This document shows positions 1-10,464 of a stretch of DNA of 64,000 nt, in pieces. The position numbers were made by a program, and so were the translations under genes. Source of the DNA: Dromiciops gliroides. Lineage: Eukaryota; Chordata; Mammalia; Microbiotheria; Microbiotheriidae. The stretch lies in assembly GCF_019393635.1 (NCBI RefSeq), contig NC_057867.1:75457492-75521491 (forward strand), in the 5' to 3' direction. Each line of letters begins with the position of its first letter. Position 1 is the stretch's first letter. The notes beneath the pieces were generated by a model. The model did not search any database. It was given only the letters and a program-made list of their open reading frames with translations, and was not told where the DNA came from.

Positions 1-372
1 CGTGATTTTTTTTTTTTGGCTTCCAAAAGTATCATATTGAGGCAACCATAGGCAGAGAAATGAGCAAGAAGAAACAGAAAAATCAAATAGGGACAGAGTC
101 ATATTTCAGGTATCTTATAAGCTGAATTGGGGAGAATAAAAGGAGTCTCGAAGGATTATAAATTTCTATGGGATGCTGGAAACATTCTACTGATATTTCA
201 TTGTTCTTATTGCTACTGGTCCCTGCTCCATGAATAAACATGAACTTGACCTATGTGAGTAATTGAGTTTGACACACTTGTCTTTAGCAATGCTGTCAAC
301 ATTTGAATATCAACAGATAAGGTATGGTATGTGTCACACCGGGGCTCTTTGCACGTCAATATTGGGCCCCAA
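1..372. other. Unassigned AT-rich sequence
   Basis: Opens with a T run. No gene or repeat is recognised here. The short ORFs on both strands have no family signature. Confidence 0.5.
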
Positions 373-629
373 AGGGCAGCTAGGGGGCGCTGCACTGGAA
401 AGAGTATCAGGTTTGGAGTCAGGAAGGCTCATCTTCCTGAGTTCAAATCTGGCCTCAGGCACATACTAGCTGTGTGACCCTGGGCAAGTCACTTCACCCT
501 GCTTGCCTCAGTTTACTCATCTGTAAAGTGAGCTGGAGAAGGAAATGGCAAACCACTCTAGTGTCTTTGACAATAAAATCCCAAATGGGGTCACAAAGAG
601 TTGGACATAGCTGAAACAACTGAACAACA
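373..629 (+). repeat. MAR1-type CORE-SINE with RTE-like tail
   Basis: Head is a tRNA-like GGCAGCTAGGGGGCGC, then the CORE segment (CTAGCTGTGTGACCCTGGGC), then a tail reading GGGGTCACAAAGAGTTGGAC and ending in ACTGAACAACA. That tail resembles the 3' end of RTE/BovB LINEs, which suggests RTE machinery moved it. It is longer and more diverged than the young SINEs of the window. The family name is from memory. Confidence 0.7.
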
Positions 630-2384
630 GTTGGCCCACAAACTTCCTGAGCTGAAGGAATACTGGGTAGGATGTCCTGCTAAAGCCACCTTGGATTAAG
701 ACAAAGAAATAGTCCTTGTTAACTAAAAAGGATTCACTCATCTTCAGTTCTTATATATTTCCTTTCTTTGTTTTAAGTGAAAAGGATGGCTTTAAAATGA
801 TTTCTGTAAAAAAAAAAAAAGTCTCACGCCATGGAGTTTGCCATTCAGCTTTCCAGTCATTGGCCTCAGAAATCAGTTCCTAGAAATTCTGAAATGGAAA
901 ACAACCATTTAACTAGAGCTTGCTTGGTAACTCAAATGGGTTCCTTTGCCCTAATTATATGAAAGACACCCTAACTTGAATTAGGCCCTTTCACTCTGCA
1001 GGTTTCATGTCAATATTGGTAAAAATTCACCAGCAAGGGGCAGTCCGGCTTCCCAATTAAGCTTTCCATTTTAACGGCTGCCAGTCTTTCTTCAAACTCT
1101 TGGCTGGCCCCCTGCTGAAATCCAGTGAGACTCAGACTTTTATATGCTGGCCTGTGCTGTCTTGAATCCTAGGAGAGACATCCTGTCTGAGACTCATAGG
1201 TAACAGTTCCCAGGACACCATCAACCTGCCATACAGGTGGGGAAGAGGTGTAGGCAGCCACTAGGGGTCAGCCAAGAGCCAGAGTCCCCGCTGGTCAGTT
1301 GAAGGGACTCAAAACCAACTGTGAAGATGGGGAGGCAGGGAAGAGGAGAGGCAGGCCGAGAAACACATAGGAAATGTTCAAAAGGTCCCAAATCAAGCTC
1401 AAGAAATGACAGCGAAAGGCAAGGAGGATCTGTCAGTAAATCAATCATTTAGTAAGAGCTTACTTACTAGGAGCTAGAAGGGCCCCAACAATACCTTCAT
1501 CTAAGCCAAGGAAATTCCTGCCTATCCCTGAGAAGAGTATTCTGGGAAAACTCCTAGCTACCCTTTATACATGGCACTTGAAGCTTTGCAAAGCTTATAT
1601 TGTTCCATAGAGTCCTCACAACAACCCTCATTGTATCCATTTTACAGTTGGGGAATTGAGGCCTATGCTCACACAGGTAGTAAGTAGATGGAACTGGGAA
1701 TTGAACTCAACTGAACACAGCCAGAGAGGATTTGAAGTCAGATTTGAACTCCAGTAGTTCACAACTCAGTCCATAAGCCATCCAAAAGCTTCTGATACAG
1801 TACAGTGGTTGGGTACACTGATGCACAGATGTCCTTTACCAGGTATATACTTTACCAATGCAATCTTGGTCTCTTGTTTTGCTTTGGGATTTCCCCACAG
1901 CACAGTGAAGCTGACAGTGTATTTGTACAGAGAAAAATGCCAGATAGGAAAACATTTGCTCTGTTATTTTCAGCTGTTTTCACAACCCGGGCTCCTTTCT
2001 CAACTGCAAGTAAGAGGCCTTTGGGGAAAAAGTGGTTTGGGGGCCCCATCCTCCTTCTCACTGTCCAGGGAATTCATTCTAACGTAGAAACTGGAGAGAG
2101 GCCTGGCCCTTGGGTGCTATGAATGCTATGAACTCTCATCGTTGCCTTACTTCGGTTTGCCTGCCTTTCTCCCCTCTACAACTAATTAGGGGAGAGGAGA
2201 AGAGTGAGAGAATGGAGTGGATGAGAGAGAGAAAAATCAGGGATTGTGGTCCTCTTAATAACTAGACTGGGGGGGGGAATCATTATTTTTTGGCATAGCC
2301 TTAGGCGAGAGGATTCAGAGGTGATGGGTTTCAGAACAAGCAAATGGCCTGGGATAAAGACAGGAACAAGGAGAAAATAAGAGG
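630..2384. other. Gene-free interval
   Basis: No exon with convincing splice sites and coding pattern is seen. ORFs of 60-105 codons at 1221-1448 and 1805-2122 overlap in several frames and have no recognisable domain. A degenerate MIR-like piece (TTTACAGTTGGGGAATTGAGG) lies near 1640-1760. Confidence 0.45.
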
Positions 2385-2590
2385 AAACCTTGTATTATAG
2401 AGAGAATATTGGACTTGGAGCCATGAAGACCTAAGCTTAAATCCCACTTCGAAAATTAATTAGCTAAGTAACCCTGGGTAAGTCACTGTTAATTATTTTG
2501 TGCTTCAGTTTCCTTATCTATAAAATGAGGGGGTTGGACTCTGTGGTCTCTAAGGTCCTTTTACTGGTCTAAATCTGTGATCCTACCACC
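2385..2590 (+). repeat. MIR-type SINE
   Basis: Diverged MIR: a first-third match (AGCCATGAAGACCTAAGC), core (TAACCCTGGGTAAGTCACT), then CTTCAGTTTCCTTATCTATAAAATG and TCTAAGGTCC. No clear target-site duplication, as expected for an old copy. Confidence 0.75.
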
Positions 2591-3008
2591 CCAGGACCTG
2601 AATTGTAAGAATTCCAGTTACATTTTTCTAAAATGACTTTTATCTGAATGCATTTTTGTGACGAGTTTGTATACAGAGATAAAACAGTCTTAGTAATTTT
2701 TCTAGTCATCAAAAAGTTCATTCATGTGACCTAAATTTTGAACATTTTCAGAATGCTCCCATACCTAACCCTTTGAAGAAGGCAGCACTACTTTAAATTT
2801 ATAAAAATAAAAGGCAAGATGGAAAGTTCTGTGTGTTTCAGCTTAGTGGGCATCAGAGAGCTGTCTGCACAGAAAAGCATGGAGGCATTTTCGAGTTAGC
2901 CTTTACTATCCTATAGAAGATACTACCAAAAACAAAATTTAAAAAAACCTATCCTATAGAATATTTTTTCCCTTAAGGGAGAAAAATCAATAGAAAAGAA
3001 AAATAATA

Positions 3009-3195
3009 ACTTGAGGGAATTTTTGTTTGTTTGTTTGTTTTTTGGTGAGGCAATTGGGGTTAAGTGACTTGCCCAGGGTCACACAGCTAGTAAGTGTCAA
3101 GGGTCTGAGGCCGGGTTTGAACTCAGGTCCTCCTGACTCCAGGGCCAGTGCTTTATCCACTGCGCCACCTAGCTGCCCCACTTGAGGGAATTTTT
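3009..3195 (-). repeat. Young tRNA-derived marsupial SINE with 16-bp TSD
   Basis: The minus strand reads GGGGCAGCTAGGTGGCGCAG through the CORE to CAATTGCCTC and an A-rich tail (AAACA units). It is bounded by a perfect 16-bp duplication, ACTTGAGGGAATTTTT, at 3009-3024 and 3180-3195. This is an L1-type insertion. Chance ORFs inside it are not genes. Confidence 0.93.
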
Positions 3196-3574
3196 AAAAT
3201 GTTGTCCCCCTCTTCAGACTGTCATGACCAAACTAACAATGAGACCATTCCAGACTAAAATACAAAACTTCTCTCAATGACATGTTTGGGACAGAGGAAG
3301 CTATAAACTTGGACATCCTCAGTTCTGCTTGGTCTTAATAAGAAAACAGTGGCTGATAACTTGGCTATGAAAATGAGATAATACCAGTTATTCCAAACAG
3401 ATCTGTTCAGAAAGAGGTAAACGAGCTAATCTGCTACCCGAAGTTAAACCCAAACCATGTAGTTTGTCTAAACTTAGCTGAAAACAGGCACAGGATTAGA
3501 CAAAGGGGAAAAGTGAAGTCTCTAAAATACCATCATAGAAATGAGAGCATTGCTTATGGCTAGTGAGGCAGCTG

Positions 3575-3578
<4 letters not shown>

Positions 3579-3621
<43 letters not shown>
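3579..3621. repeat. (CA)n microsatellite
   Basis: About 21 uninterrupted CA units, likely polymorphic. Confidence 0.95.
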
Positions 3622-3623
<2 letters not shown>

Positions 3624-3649
3624 TATTCTTGAAATCACAGGACTGAGGG

Positions 3650-3728
3650 TCACATAGCAGCTACTCACTTAACCCTGTTTACCTCAGTTTCCTCATCTGT
3701 AAAATGAACTGGAGAAGGAAATATTTAC
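3650..3728 (+). repeat. CORE-SINE fragment
   Basis: Reads ACTTAACCCTGTTTACCTCAG then TTTCCTCATCTGTAAAATG and GAGAAGGAAAT, the 3' half of a MAR1/RTE-tailed SINE whose head has been lost. Confidence 0.6.
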
Positions 3729-4073
3729 TATTCAAGTCCATGTGTAGCACATGTGGGTCACTATCATCAAAGTAATTGATCAGCCAGCCATGTTTGTCCT
3801 TTGAAAAGGATGGCAAACAAGTGCTTAGGGGAATGGAAAAATTGGCATTAAGTAAGAATAAAGGCCAGATGGACAAGCACTTCAGTTTTTAAGCATACAA
3901 TAAGATTTTTCCCGTAAGAATTGAGGGGGTAGTATCATTTTTTAGGGAAGGTAGAGTTCAAGGGAAACACCAACTCGCCTATGTACCTTATAAGGACAAA
4001 TGATTTATTCCTTTAATTCACTATCACCATAAAGAAAAACACTGGCAAACAGTAATGCCATGTTTGTTGGTTT

Positions 4074-4079
4074 TTTATT
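4074..4079 (-). other. Candidate polyadenylation signal of the retrogene
   Basis: AATAAA on the minus strand, about 405 bases past the TAA stop, followed by an A-rich but broken stretch (AAAAAACCAACAAACA). It could be the inherited 3' UTR end of the parent mRNA with a decayed poly(A) tail. No long tail or exact target-site duplication is visible. Confidence 0.4.
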
Positions 4080-4483
4080 ATTATTAAAGCAGACATGATA
4101 GTTTTCTTCTTTAATCATGGCACTGCACACAGAAACAAGAATAAGAAGCTAGATGAAGAGCCCAAAGTAGGAAACAAAGACATAAATGTCCCACAAATTC
4201 AAGAAAAAAAATGTGAATTAAAACAAAAGGCCCATATGGCAGCATTCAGTATAGTCCGGTAAGATGTACAGTTCCAATGTTCCATCTTGGTTTCTGGTCT
4301 GTCTGCTTCTCAAGTGACTGACATTGCTGGTATTGATTCAAATTGTATAGGCATGTCAGTCTAAACCCCTTAACTTTCTACCCTATCCCCACTCCTATTC
4401 AGTGAATTAAATCCAATGAAAGTACAATTGATCTTCTTCTTATTCCCTGTTCTTCTGGGAAGCCTCTCTCGGAAGGGAACTGG

Positions 4484-5965
4484 TTATTCTCTAAATGTAG
4501 GGGCAAGCCTTCTTTGGACAAAATTTCTTATTTCCCTCAGCAGTAGTACAGAAATTAAAAGAAGAGTGCAGGCTGTCACGAGCACAAAAAACCAGAAAAC
4601 CCACATCCATCGTAGTTTGTCTTGGATCAGGGATACTAAATATTGTCCCACTGCAGTGTCTATGCTGACAGTTGTATTTGCAATGCCTGTACCTGTGGCC
4701 AAGGCCTTTCTACTCCCCTGCATCTGCTCTGGGCACCCTAAACCAGTAGAAATCACAGAACCCGTAACATTTGAGGGTCCACCGATAAAAAGCCCGGTAA
4801 TTGACATCAGCAGTGCATTTATAGCCTTGTTTTTGGGAGTATGGTTATAGCCAACCAGGGACCCAATGGTCAGAAGCACACACAGAGCAAACATAGATCT
4901 TTTCTGAACTACATCTGAGAGGAATCCTTGAAATGTTCCATTTACAATCTCTTCCAAATCGTACCAAACAGAAAACTGGCTCACCTTAGCTTCTGCAAAC
5001 CCAAAGCTGCTGTTTAAATAAAAGGGCAGCCAGAAAAAAAAGGAATAGTTCACCAGCTTCACACAGGCATTGGTCAGGGAATGTAGTAGAACTTCAGGGA
5101 AGGGAGAGACCTCATGGAAAACTATTGGTCGAAGTAATAGGTCATTTTGTCCCTCAACCACCTCAACAAAGTCATAGTACTCATTTTCTTCCAGCCCATC
5201 AGTATCAATTTCACCATACATCATTATCATTCTTTCAAGTTCGTCTTCAGAATCACTTTCACGCTCTATATATATGACAGCAGGTTGTTCTGGTGATATA
5301 CAAATGGTGAAGATGATGATTAATCCAGCAGTAAGTTGCATGAAGGCTGTTACTAAGAAGGTGTATTCATAGCCATACTGTAGAAGCAAAACGCTCACAC
5401 ATGCTCCCAAGACATTGCCCATAGAGGCACAGGCACCCCAGAGCCCAAGCAAAAAGCCCTGGCCAGTTATGCCAAACCATATGTCCATGATGGCTACGAC
5501 AAGGGGCCAGCCAGTAGATTCAAGCAATCCATTGAACATCCATAGAGAGAAGTAAAACCATTTGTTATAAAAGCAGGGCCACTTGCTTAGAGTGCCAAAG
5601 CTGAAAGTCATTATGCCTTTGCAACACATGCCGATGGCCATCAGCCACCGTAGGCCGATCCACCCTCCAACTATGCCATTCATGAAAAGCCCCACTGCAC
5701 AGGAGAAGAGGGAAATTGTATCTAACGTCCCCCAAAGAAGGATGGCTTGTTGGGTATTCAGAGAGAAGTAGGTGCTGTTGGGGTATACTCTGGTGGAGTG
5801 GAGAATCCAGAAGCTGGAGATACTCACTTTCACACTGCTGAAGGCCTTTCTCGAAGCATGATACAAGACGTAGCTGGTGAAGGTGAGCAGGAACACGACC
5901 ATGTGGTAACGACAGTTCCGGCGTAACAAGGGCTGGGTGCCTCGGGACAAATATGGCCAAGCCAT
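4484..5965 (-). CDS. Intronless SLC37A3-like transporter (retrogene)
   Basis: Predicted 493-residue membrane transporter of the SLC37 sugar-phosphate/phosphate exchanger group (major facilitator superfamily). The protein begins MAWP, has the family signature SYVLYHASRKAFSSVKVSIS at 31-50, NGLLESTGWP at 145-154, KLVNYSFFFWLPFYL at 303-317, ALLMSITGLFIGGPSN at 384-399, AVGQYLVSLI at 438-447, and ends near REIRNFVQRR. These agree end to end with SLC37A3 (human about 494 aa). About 11-12 hydrophobic segments are visible, with an Asn-Ser-Thr sequon at 63-65 in the first lumenal loop and a long acidic central loop (about 232-272). The parent gene has many exons, so one uninterrupted frame means retroposition. 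Start choice: the ATG has A at -3 and G at +4. Oddities: GGWIGLR (100-106) replaces the family GDRLNLR motif, and DLEEIVNG (336-343) and NTTVSIDT (430-437) lose conserved glycines. SLC37A3 works in lysosomes with ATRAID; whether this copy does is unknown. No symbol is given because it is a copy, not the parent locus. Confidence 0.88.
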   Translation of the reverse strand: MAWPYLSRGTQPLLRRNCRYHMVVFLLTFTSYVLYHASRKAFSSVKVSISSFWILHSTRVYPNSTYFSLNTQQAILLWGTLDTISLFSCAVGLFMNGIVGGWIGLRWLMAIGMCCKGIMTFSFGTLSKWPCFYNKWFYFSLWMFNGLLESTGWPLVVAIMDIWFGITGQGFLLGLWGACASMGNVLGACVSVLLLQYGYEYTFLVTAFMQLTAGLIIIFTICISPEQPAVIYIERESDSEDELERMIMMYGEIDTDGLEENEYYDFVEVVEGQNDLLLRPIVFHEVSPFPEVLLHSLTNACVKLVNYSFFFWLPFYLNSSFGFAEAKVSQFSVWYDLEEIVNGTFQGFLSDVVQKRSMFALCVLLTIGSLVGYNHTPKNKAINALLMSITGLFIGGPSNVTGSVISTGLGCPEQMQGSRKALATGTGIANTTVSIDTAVGQYLVSLIQDKLRWMWVFWFFVLVTACTLLLISVLLLREIRNFVQRRLAPTFRE

Positions 5966-6260
5966 GCTCTAGGCCTGACGTCTGTGCTACAGGTAGCAGC
6001 TAAACAGGAGATGGGATTTGGAGCCCGTTCTGGACACAGAGCAGGAACGAAACCGGACCCGCGCAGGATTGACTAGCGACTGACCGCTAGGTGCTGATTG
6101 CCACAAACAAATCAGACCTCACCTAGCAACCTAGAACTCTGTGAGCTGTCACCTGGCAATGTTGGTGCCGCAACAGAACCTGGGCGGCCAACGCCCCAGA
6201 ACCTGGGAGCACCAAGCAGGCGCATGCGCTGTCAGTCCAGTAAAAGGGCACCCCCTAGCG
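5966..6260 (-). promoter_or_regulatory. GC-rich 5' flank / possible promoter of the retrogene
   Basis: The sequence upstream of the retrogene ATG is richer in GC and CpG than its surroundings. It may hold inherited 5' UTR plus local promoter. A palindromic GCGCATGCGC at 6220-6229, the core of an NRF-1 site, lies about 255 bases before the start codon. No TATA box is evident. Promoter activity is inference. Confidence 0.35.
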
Positions 6261-6538
6261 GGAGCTCTCATACTGCACCACTCCTGCAGCCTTAGTCAAT
6301 TTCATAGATGCTGGGCCCGGCTGTTAGGAAGCTCATTGCCCAAGCTGAGAAACAGCACCTTTGAGAAGGTTCACTCTCCTCCCCTTGAGTGAGAGCTCCG
6401 TTGGTAGTAGCCCTAAAATAAAGTACTAGCCTTAAAATGACTCTGGGAAATTGGCCAGCCTGTCTGACATACCTCTTGGTAACATCTGCCCATGAATGGT
6501 ATGGGAGATTGCTTTCTTTGAGCAGTTATAGATATTGC

Positions 6539-6744
6539 AAGAAGAAATAATTATTTGTTTGTGTTGTTTTTGTTTTGTTTTGTTTTGTTTTTGCAGGGCA
6601 ATGAGGGTTAAGTGACTTGCCCAGGGTCACACAGCTAGTAAGTGTCAAGTGTCTGAGGCCGGATTTGAACTCAGGTCCTCCTGAATCCAGGTCCGGTGCT
6701 TTACCACTGTGCCATCTAGCTGCCCCCAAGAAGAAATAATTATT
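6539..6744 (-). repeat. Young marsupial SINE with 17-bp TSD
   Basis: Minus-strand SINE of the CATTGCCCTGC-ending type with a tail of AAAAC units. Flanked by perfect copies of AAGAAGAAATAATTATT at 6539-6555 and 6728-6744. Confidence 0.93.
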
Positions 6745-6782
6745 AAACCAAATAACGTTTCTCTAGGGAGTCAAATTTTGTA

Positions 6783-6957
6783 AGATTCCATATTATAGGA
6801 GGGGCAGCTAGTTGACCCAGTGGATAAAGCACCGGCCCTGGATTCAGGAGGACCTGATTTCAAATCCGGCCTCAGACACTTGACACTTAGTAGCTGTGTG
6901 ACCCTGGACAAGTCACTTAACCCTCACTGACCCACCAAAAAAAAAGATTCCACATTA
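6783..6957 (+). repeat. Marsupial SINE with 13-bp TSD
   Basis: SINE body 6801-6945, from GGGGCAGCTAGTTGACC to CACTGACCCACC plus A tail. The near-perfect duplication AGATTCCATATTA / AGATTCCACATTA flanks it. Confidence 0.9.
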
Positions 6958-8024
6958 AAGTTATTTCTTAGTCCAGGGGGAAATCACTATCAACCCATTG
7001 TTGTAGAGTAACTGATATCCTTTCCCCAAATCCTATCTGTTTTGACATGTCCCCATCTACATCTTTAATCTTCCAAATGGATGCAGTTTTAGCTGACATT
7101 AGATTAAAATGGAATTGAAGAGATATTTTTTATGAAATCATCAGTAAATTTGAGGGTTTAGTAGGGAGAGGTCACAAAGTTTGGTTGGTTGGTTGTTTTT
7201 TTATCTCCTGCATTTTCTCATTTCTGATACTCTAGTTTTAGTATTTTGGGGAAGAATCAATGTTCTCTCAGAAGTATGTTAAGGAGACTGAGACATTACA
7301 GAGCTTCTTTCTTTTCTTTTCTTTGCACCGTCAGAAACCATGACATTTAAAATGCAGTATGATAGTAAGTTGTGTCTTTGCAAATAAATAACAAGCCATG
7401 AGTATAAGAGATCAAAACCCTTCCTATTGACTGGACAGAACTGTCTATCAGCAAACATTTAAGAATAATGAACGACTAGGAGCAGCCGAGGCAGCCAACC
7501 TTAAATTTACCTGTTATGTGTTATAAATTGATATAACCCCTTCTGTACATAAATGAGGAAGGGTTGTATTGATTGAGGAAAAAAAGAAGAAAGCCTTTTT
7601 CATGAATATAATATTGCCTTTCGAAGAAAAACATCAAACATTTATCAGCCCATAAAGTCCATAGAGAATGCTTTCCAATTCCTGTGGCTTTGGGCATAAA
7701 GAAGTTGCAAGTTGCAGATAAAGTTACTCAGATTCTCTTTTAAGAAATAAATATACCTATTCTCCATTTGCAAATATACGGTGTCAGTTATGAGATTCAT
7801 ATATTTCCACAGGATGTGCCTCTAATGGACAGATTCATAGTCTAAACATGCCACTTTTAAGATATGGACTAATGCTGTTCTATACTAAAACTAGCTTTTG
7901 ACTAGGCCTGATCTCAAACAAAGCATCCATCAAAACATAAGTGATAGATCTAAAGCCAAAAATTCTCCAGCCAGGAGTCTTCAAGCCCAATTTCTCAATA
8001 TAATTCTTTCTGTCATGGAGTCTT
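6958..8024. other. Gene-free interval
   Basis: AT-rich sequence with no recognisable gene or repeat. I found no supported exon. Confidence 0.45.
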
Positions 8025-8034
8025 ATATACTTTT

Positions 8035-8187
8035 CTTTTTTCTTTTTTTTGGTGAGGCAATTGGGGTTAAGTGACTTGCCTAGGGTCACACAGCTGGTAA
8101 GTGTTAAGTGTCTGAGGCCAGATTTGAACTCAGGTCCTCCTGACTCCAGGGTTGGTGCTCTATCCACTGCACCACCTAGCTGCCCCT
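8035..8187 (-). repeat. Marsupial SINE, first of a back-to-back pair
   Basis: Minus-strand copy of the CAATTGCCTCAC-ending type. Its flanks are ATATACTTTT at 8025-8034 and again at 8189-8198, so it has its own duplication, which the next SINE shares. Confidence 0.92.
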
Positions 8188-8198
8188 CATATACTTTT

Positions 8199-8372
8199 TG
8201 TTTTGTTTTGTTTTGTTTTGTTTTGTTCTGTATTTTAGTGAGGCAATTGGGGTTAAGTGACTTGCCCAGGGTCACACAGCTGTTGTTAAGCGTCTGAGGC
8301 CGGATTTGAACTCAGGTACTCCTGACTCCAGGGCCGGTGCTCTATCCACTGCACCACCTAGCTGCCCCGCCC
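8199..8372 (-). repeat. Marsupial SINE, second of a back-to-back pair
   Basis: Same subfamily and orientation as its neighbour, with a tail of about six AAAAC units. Flanked by CATATACTTTT at 8188-8198 and 8373-8383. A small internal change (GCTGTTGTTAAG) marks it as a separate copy, not a simple tandem duplication. Confidence 0.92.
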
Positions 8373-8383
8373 CATATACTTTT

Positions 8384-9367
8384 GAAGAAGAGACAAAGAT
8401 AACTTTATCTAGAACCTGGGCTTAAAAAAAAAATTTCTTTAAGGTATTGTTTTCTTTCCCCCAATCAAATCTCTAAGGACAATGACACTTAATTTCAGTG
8501 AAAGAAGTTTCAGCTGTGTCCAACCAAATAAGAATTCATTAAATGTCTACTAACCTGTGCCATCATTGGCAGAGGGAACACCAAGATGCGGAAGTTTCCT
8601 CTCCTAATGCAGGTCAGCATTTTTTCTGCTGTTTACAGTCTTAGAGAGTTAATGAAAGCACCAATAGGCTAAATGATGTGCTCTGGCCCGCACAGCCAAT
8701 AAGTGTCAAAGGGGAAACTCAAACTCCATTTTCCCCAACTTGGAGGCTTGTTTCTCCGGTCATTGAAGCCACGTTGTGTCTCATGCTGGGGCCTGACAGA
8801 CTAAATGAATAAGCTTTTCCTCAATGAGCATGCATTCTACCCAAAGGAGACACACCATAATGATACAGAAATATAATTGGAAGAAGGAGGGAACAGACAA
8901 CTTAGCTCCCTAAGCATCCTTGAGTTGATGAATGTGAAAGTACTTTGGAAATGATGAAACTCTATTCAAATCAAATGTTCTCCTAATAAGTACGACAGTG
9001 TGTGTCCTAGAAACCCAGCTCTGTGTTTACATGGACTGGAGTCAATCTTGAATGGGGAGGGCCCCACAAATCACTTTCTTTGGCTCCTATCTCACCAAGG
9101 GTTTCTCCTGGGACCATCAACATGTGGCTCAGAGCTGAACTGACGACAAAGGATAGAGGAGGTCCAGGCTTGGTCCTTTATAATTTGGCTCTGTCTCTTG
9201 GCATGCCTCAGCTTCAGCGCCTAAATGTCTCAAGAAATCAGCATAGCCCAAGAGGTCTTCATCTTCTTTTCAGGAAATAAGCTCTAAGACCTTGTAATCA
9301 AATGGAAAATGGATTCTGTAATGGTAGAGAGCAAGGTCTGGGAAATTGTATAATGATCAAGTAGTAT
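8384..9367. other. Gene-free interval with a faint MIR
   Basis: Only a degraded MIR-like piece near 8640-8720 is suspected. The 85-codon ORF at 9023-9280 has no recognisable feature. Confidence 0.4.
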
Positions 9368-9550
9368 AAGAGTCAGAGTGAGGGGCAGCTAGGTGGCACA
9401 GTGGATAGAGCACCAGCCCTGGATTCAGGAGGACCTGAGTTCAAATCTGTCCTCAGACACTTTACACACTTACTAGCTGTGTGACCCTGGACAAGTCACT
9501 TAACCCCAATTGCCTCACCAAAAAAAAAAAAAAAAGAAGAGTCAGAGTGA
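9368..9550 (+). repeat. Young marsupial SINE with 14-bp TSD
   Basis: Body 9382-9535, ending CAATTGCCTCACC plus an A tail. Flanked by perfect 14-bp copies of AAGAGTCAGAGTGA at 9368-9381 and 9537-9550. Confidence 0.94.
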
Positions 9551-9722
9551 TGTAATTGATAGGACACTGGGCATGAATCAGGAAGACCTGGGTTCAAATC
9601 CTGCCTCAGGCACCTAATTCTGTGACCCTAGTCAAGTCACTTATCTTCTCCAGGCCTGAGCATTCTCCTTTATAAGATGAAGGTCTTGGACCCAAAGGTT
9701 CCTGCTAGTTCTAAATCTATGA
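9551..9722 (+). repeat. MIR-type SINE
   Basis: Diverged MIR: GGAAGACCTGGGTTCAAATC, then CAAGTCACTTATCTTCTCC and a TCTAAATCTATGA end. The young SINE inserted at its upstream edge. Confidence 0.75.
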
Positions 9723-9800
9723 GCCCAGCGTATCCCTTACAGTTCTTTGTAAGACGATTCACTTGGTGACCTCTTGCCATGTCCTGACCCTGCACCTTAA

Positions 9801-9977
9801 AGAGGACAGGAGTGGGGCAGCTAGGTGGCACAGTAGATAGAGCACCGGCCCTGGAGTCAGGAGTACCTGAGTTCAAATCCAGCCTCAGACACTTAACACT
9901 TACTAGCTGTGTGACCCTGGGCAAGTCACTTAACCCCAATTGCCTCACTTAAAAAAAAAAAAAAAAGAGGACAGGAG
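9801..9977 (+). repeat. Young marsupial SINE with 12-bp TSD
   Basis: Body 9814-9966, GGGGCAGCTAGGTGGCAC to CAATTGCCTCAC plus A16. Flanked by perfect AGAGGACAGGAG at 9801-9812 and 9966-9977. Confidence 0.93.
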
Positions 9978-10164
9978 AGTAGTAGTCACCTCATAGCCCC
10001 CCCCCCTCCCCGTTTCCTCTCTCTTTTTTGCCCTTCTTGTTTATTCAAGCTAGCAGGTCCCTACTATCATAGGCTAGCCAGGATGATTAACTATAGAATC
10101 CTAACAAACTTTTGGACCCATCTCCTGGTTACACAAAGTGGTAAAAATGTCAGTATAAAAAAGC

Positions 10165-10440
10165 TGGAATCAGATTAGCTGTCTACTTACTGAGGAATGA
10201 CAAAACAAATTGCAGAACATTCATGTAATAAAACATGACTGTGCTGAGAAATGATGAATATCATATATTCAGAAAAGTATGGAAAGACTTATGTGAGATG
10301 ATACAAAGTGAAGTAAGATGTACAACCTATATCTGATTGCTTATTGCCTCAGAGAGTGGGGAGGGAAGGGGAGGAAGGAGGAATAGAATTTGGAACTCAA
10401 AATTGTAAATAATAATATTTATTAAAAGAAAAATAATAAA
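10165..10440 (+). mobile_element. L1 3'-end fragment
   Basis: Old plus-strand L1 end: AACAAATTGCAGAACATTCATG, GAAATGATGAAT and GGAAAGACTTATGTGAGATG correspond to the region coding the ORF2 C-terminus and the 3' UTR of marsupial L1. Disrupted by stops. Confidence 0.6.
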
Positions 10441-10464
10441 GTAAAAAATAGATAAAAATGAAAA

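Noticed and set aside
4416..4850. 144-codon plus-strand ORF overlapping the retrogene
   Set aside because: It is antisense to the SLC37A3-like frame, with no domain of its own; a shadow of the conserved minus-strand coding sequence.
6801..6945. tRNA gene signal (A/B-box-like motifs)
   Set aside because: The boxes belong to the tRNA-derived SINE head; no cloverleaf or anticodon stem is formed.
7880..8297. 131-codon minus and 82-codon plus ORFs
   Set aside because: Both read through the back-to-back SINEs; the same peptide wording recurs in every SINE copy.
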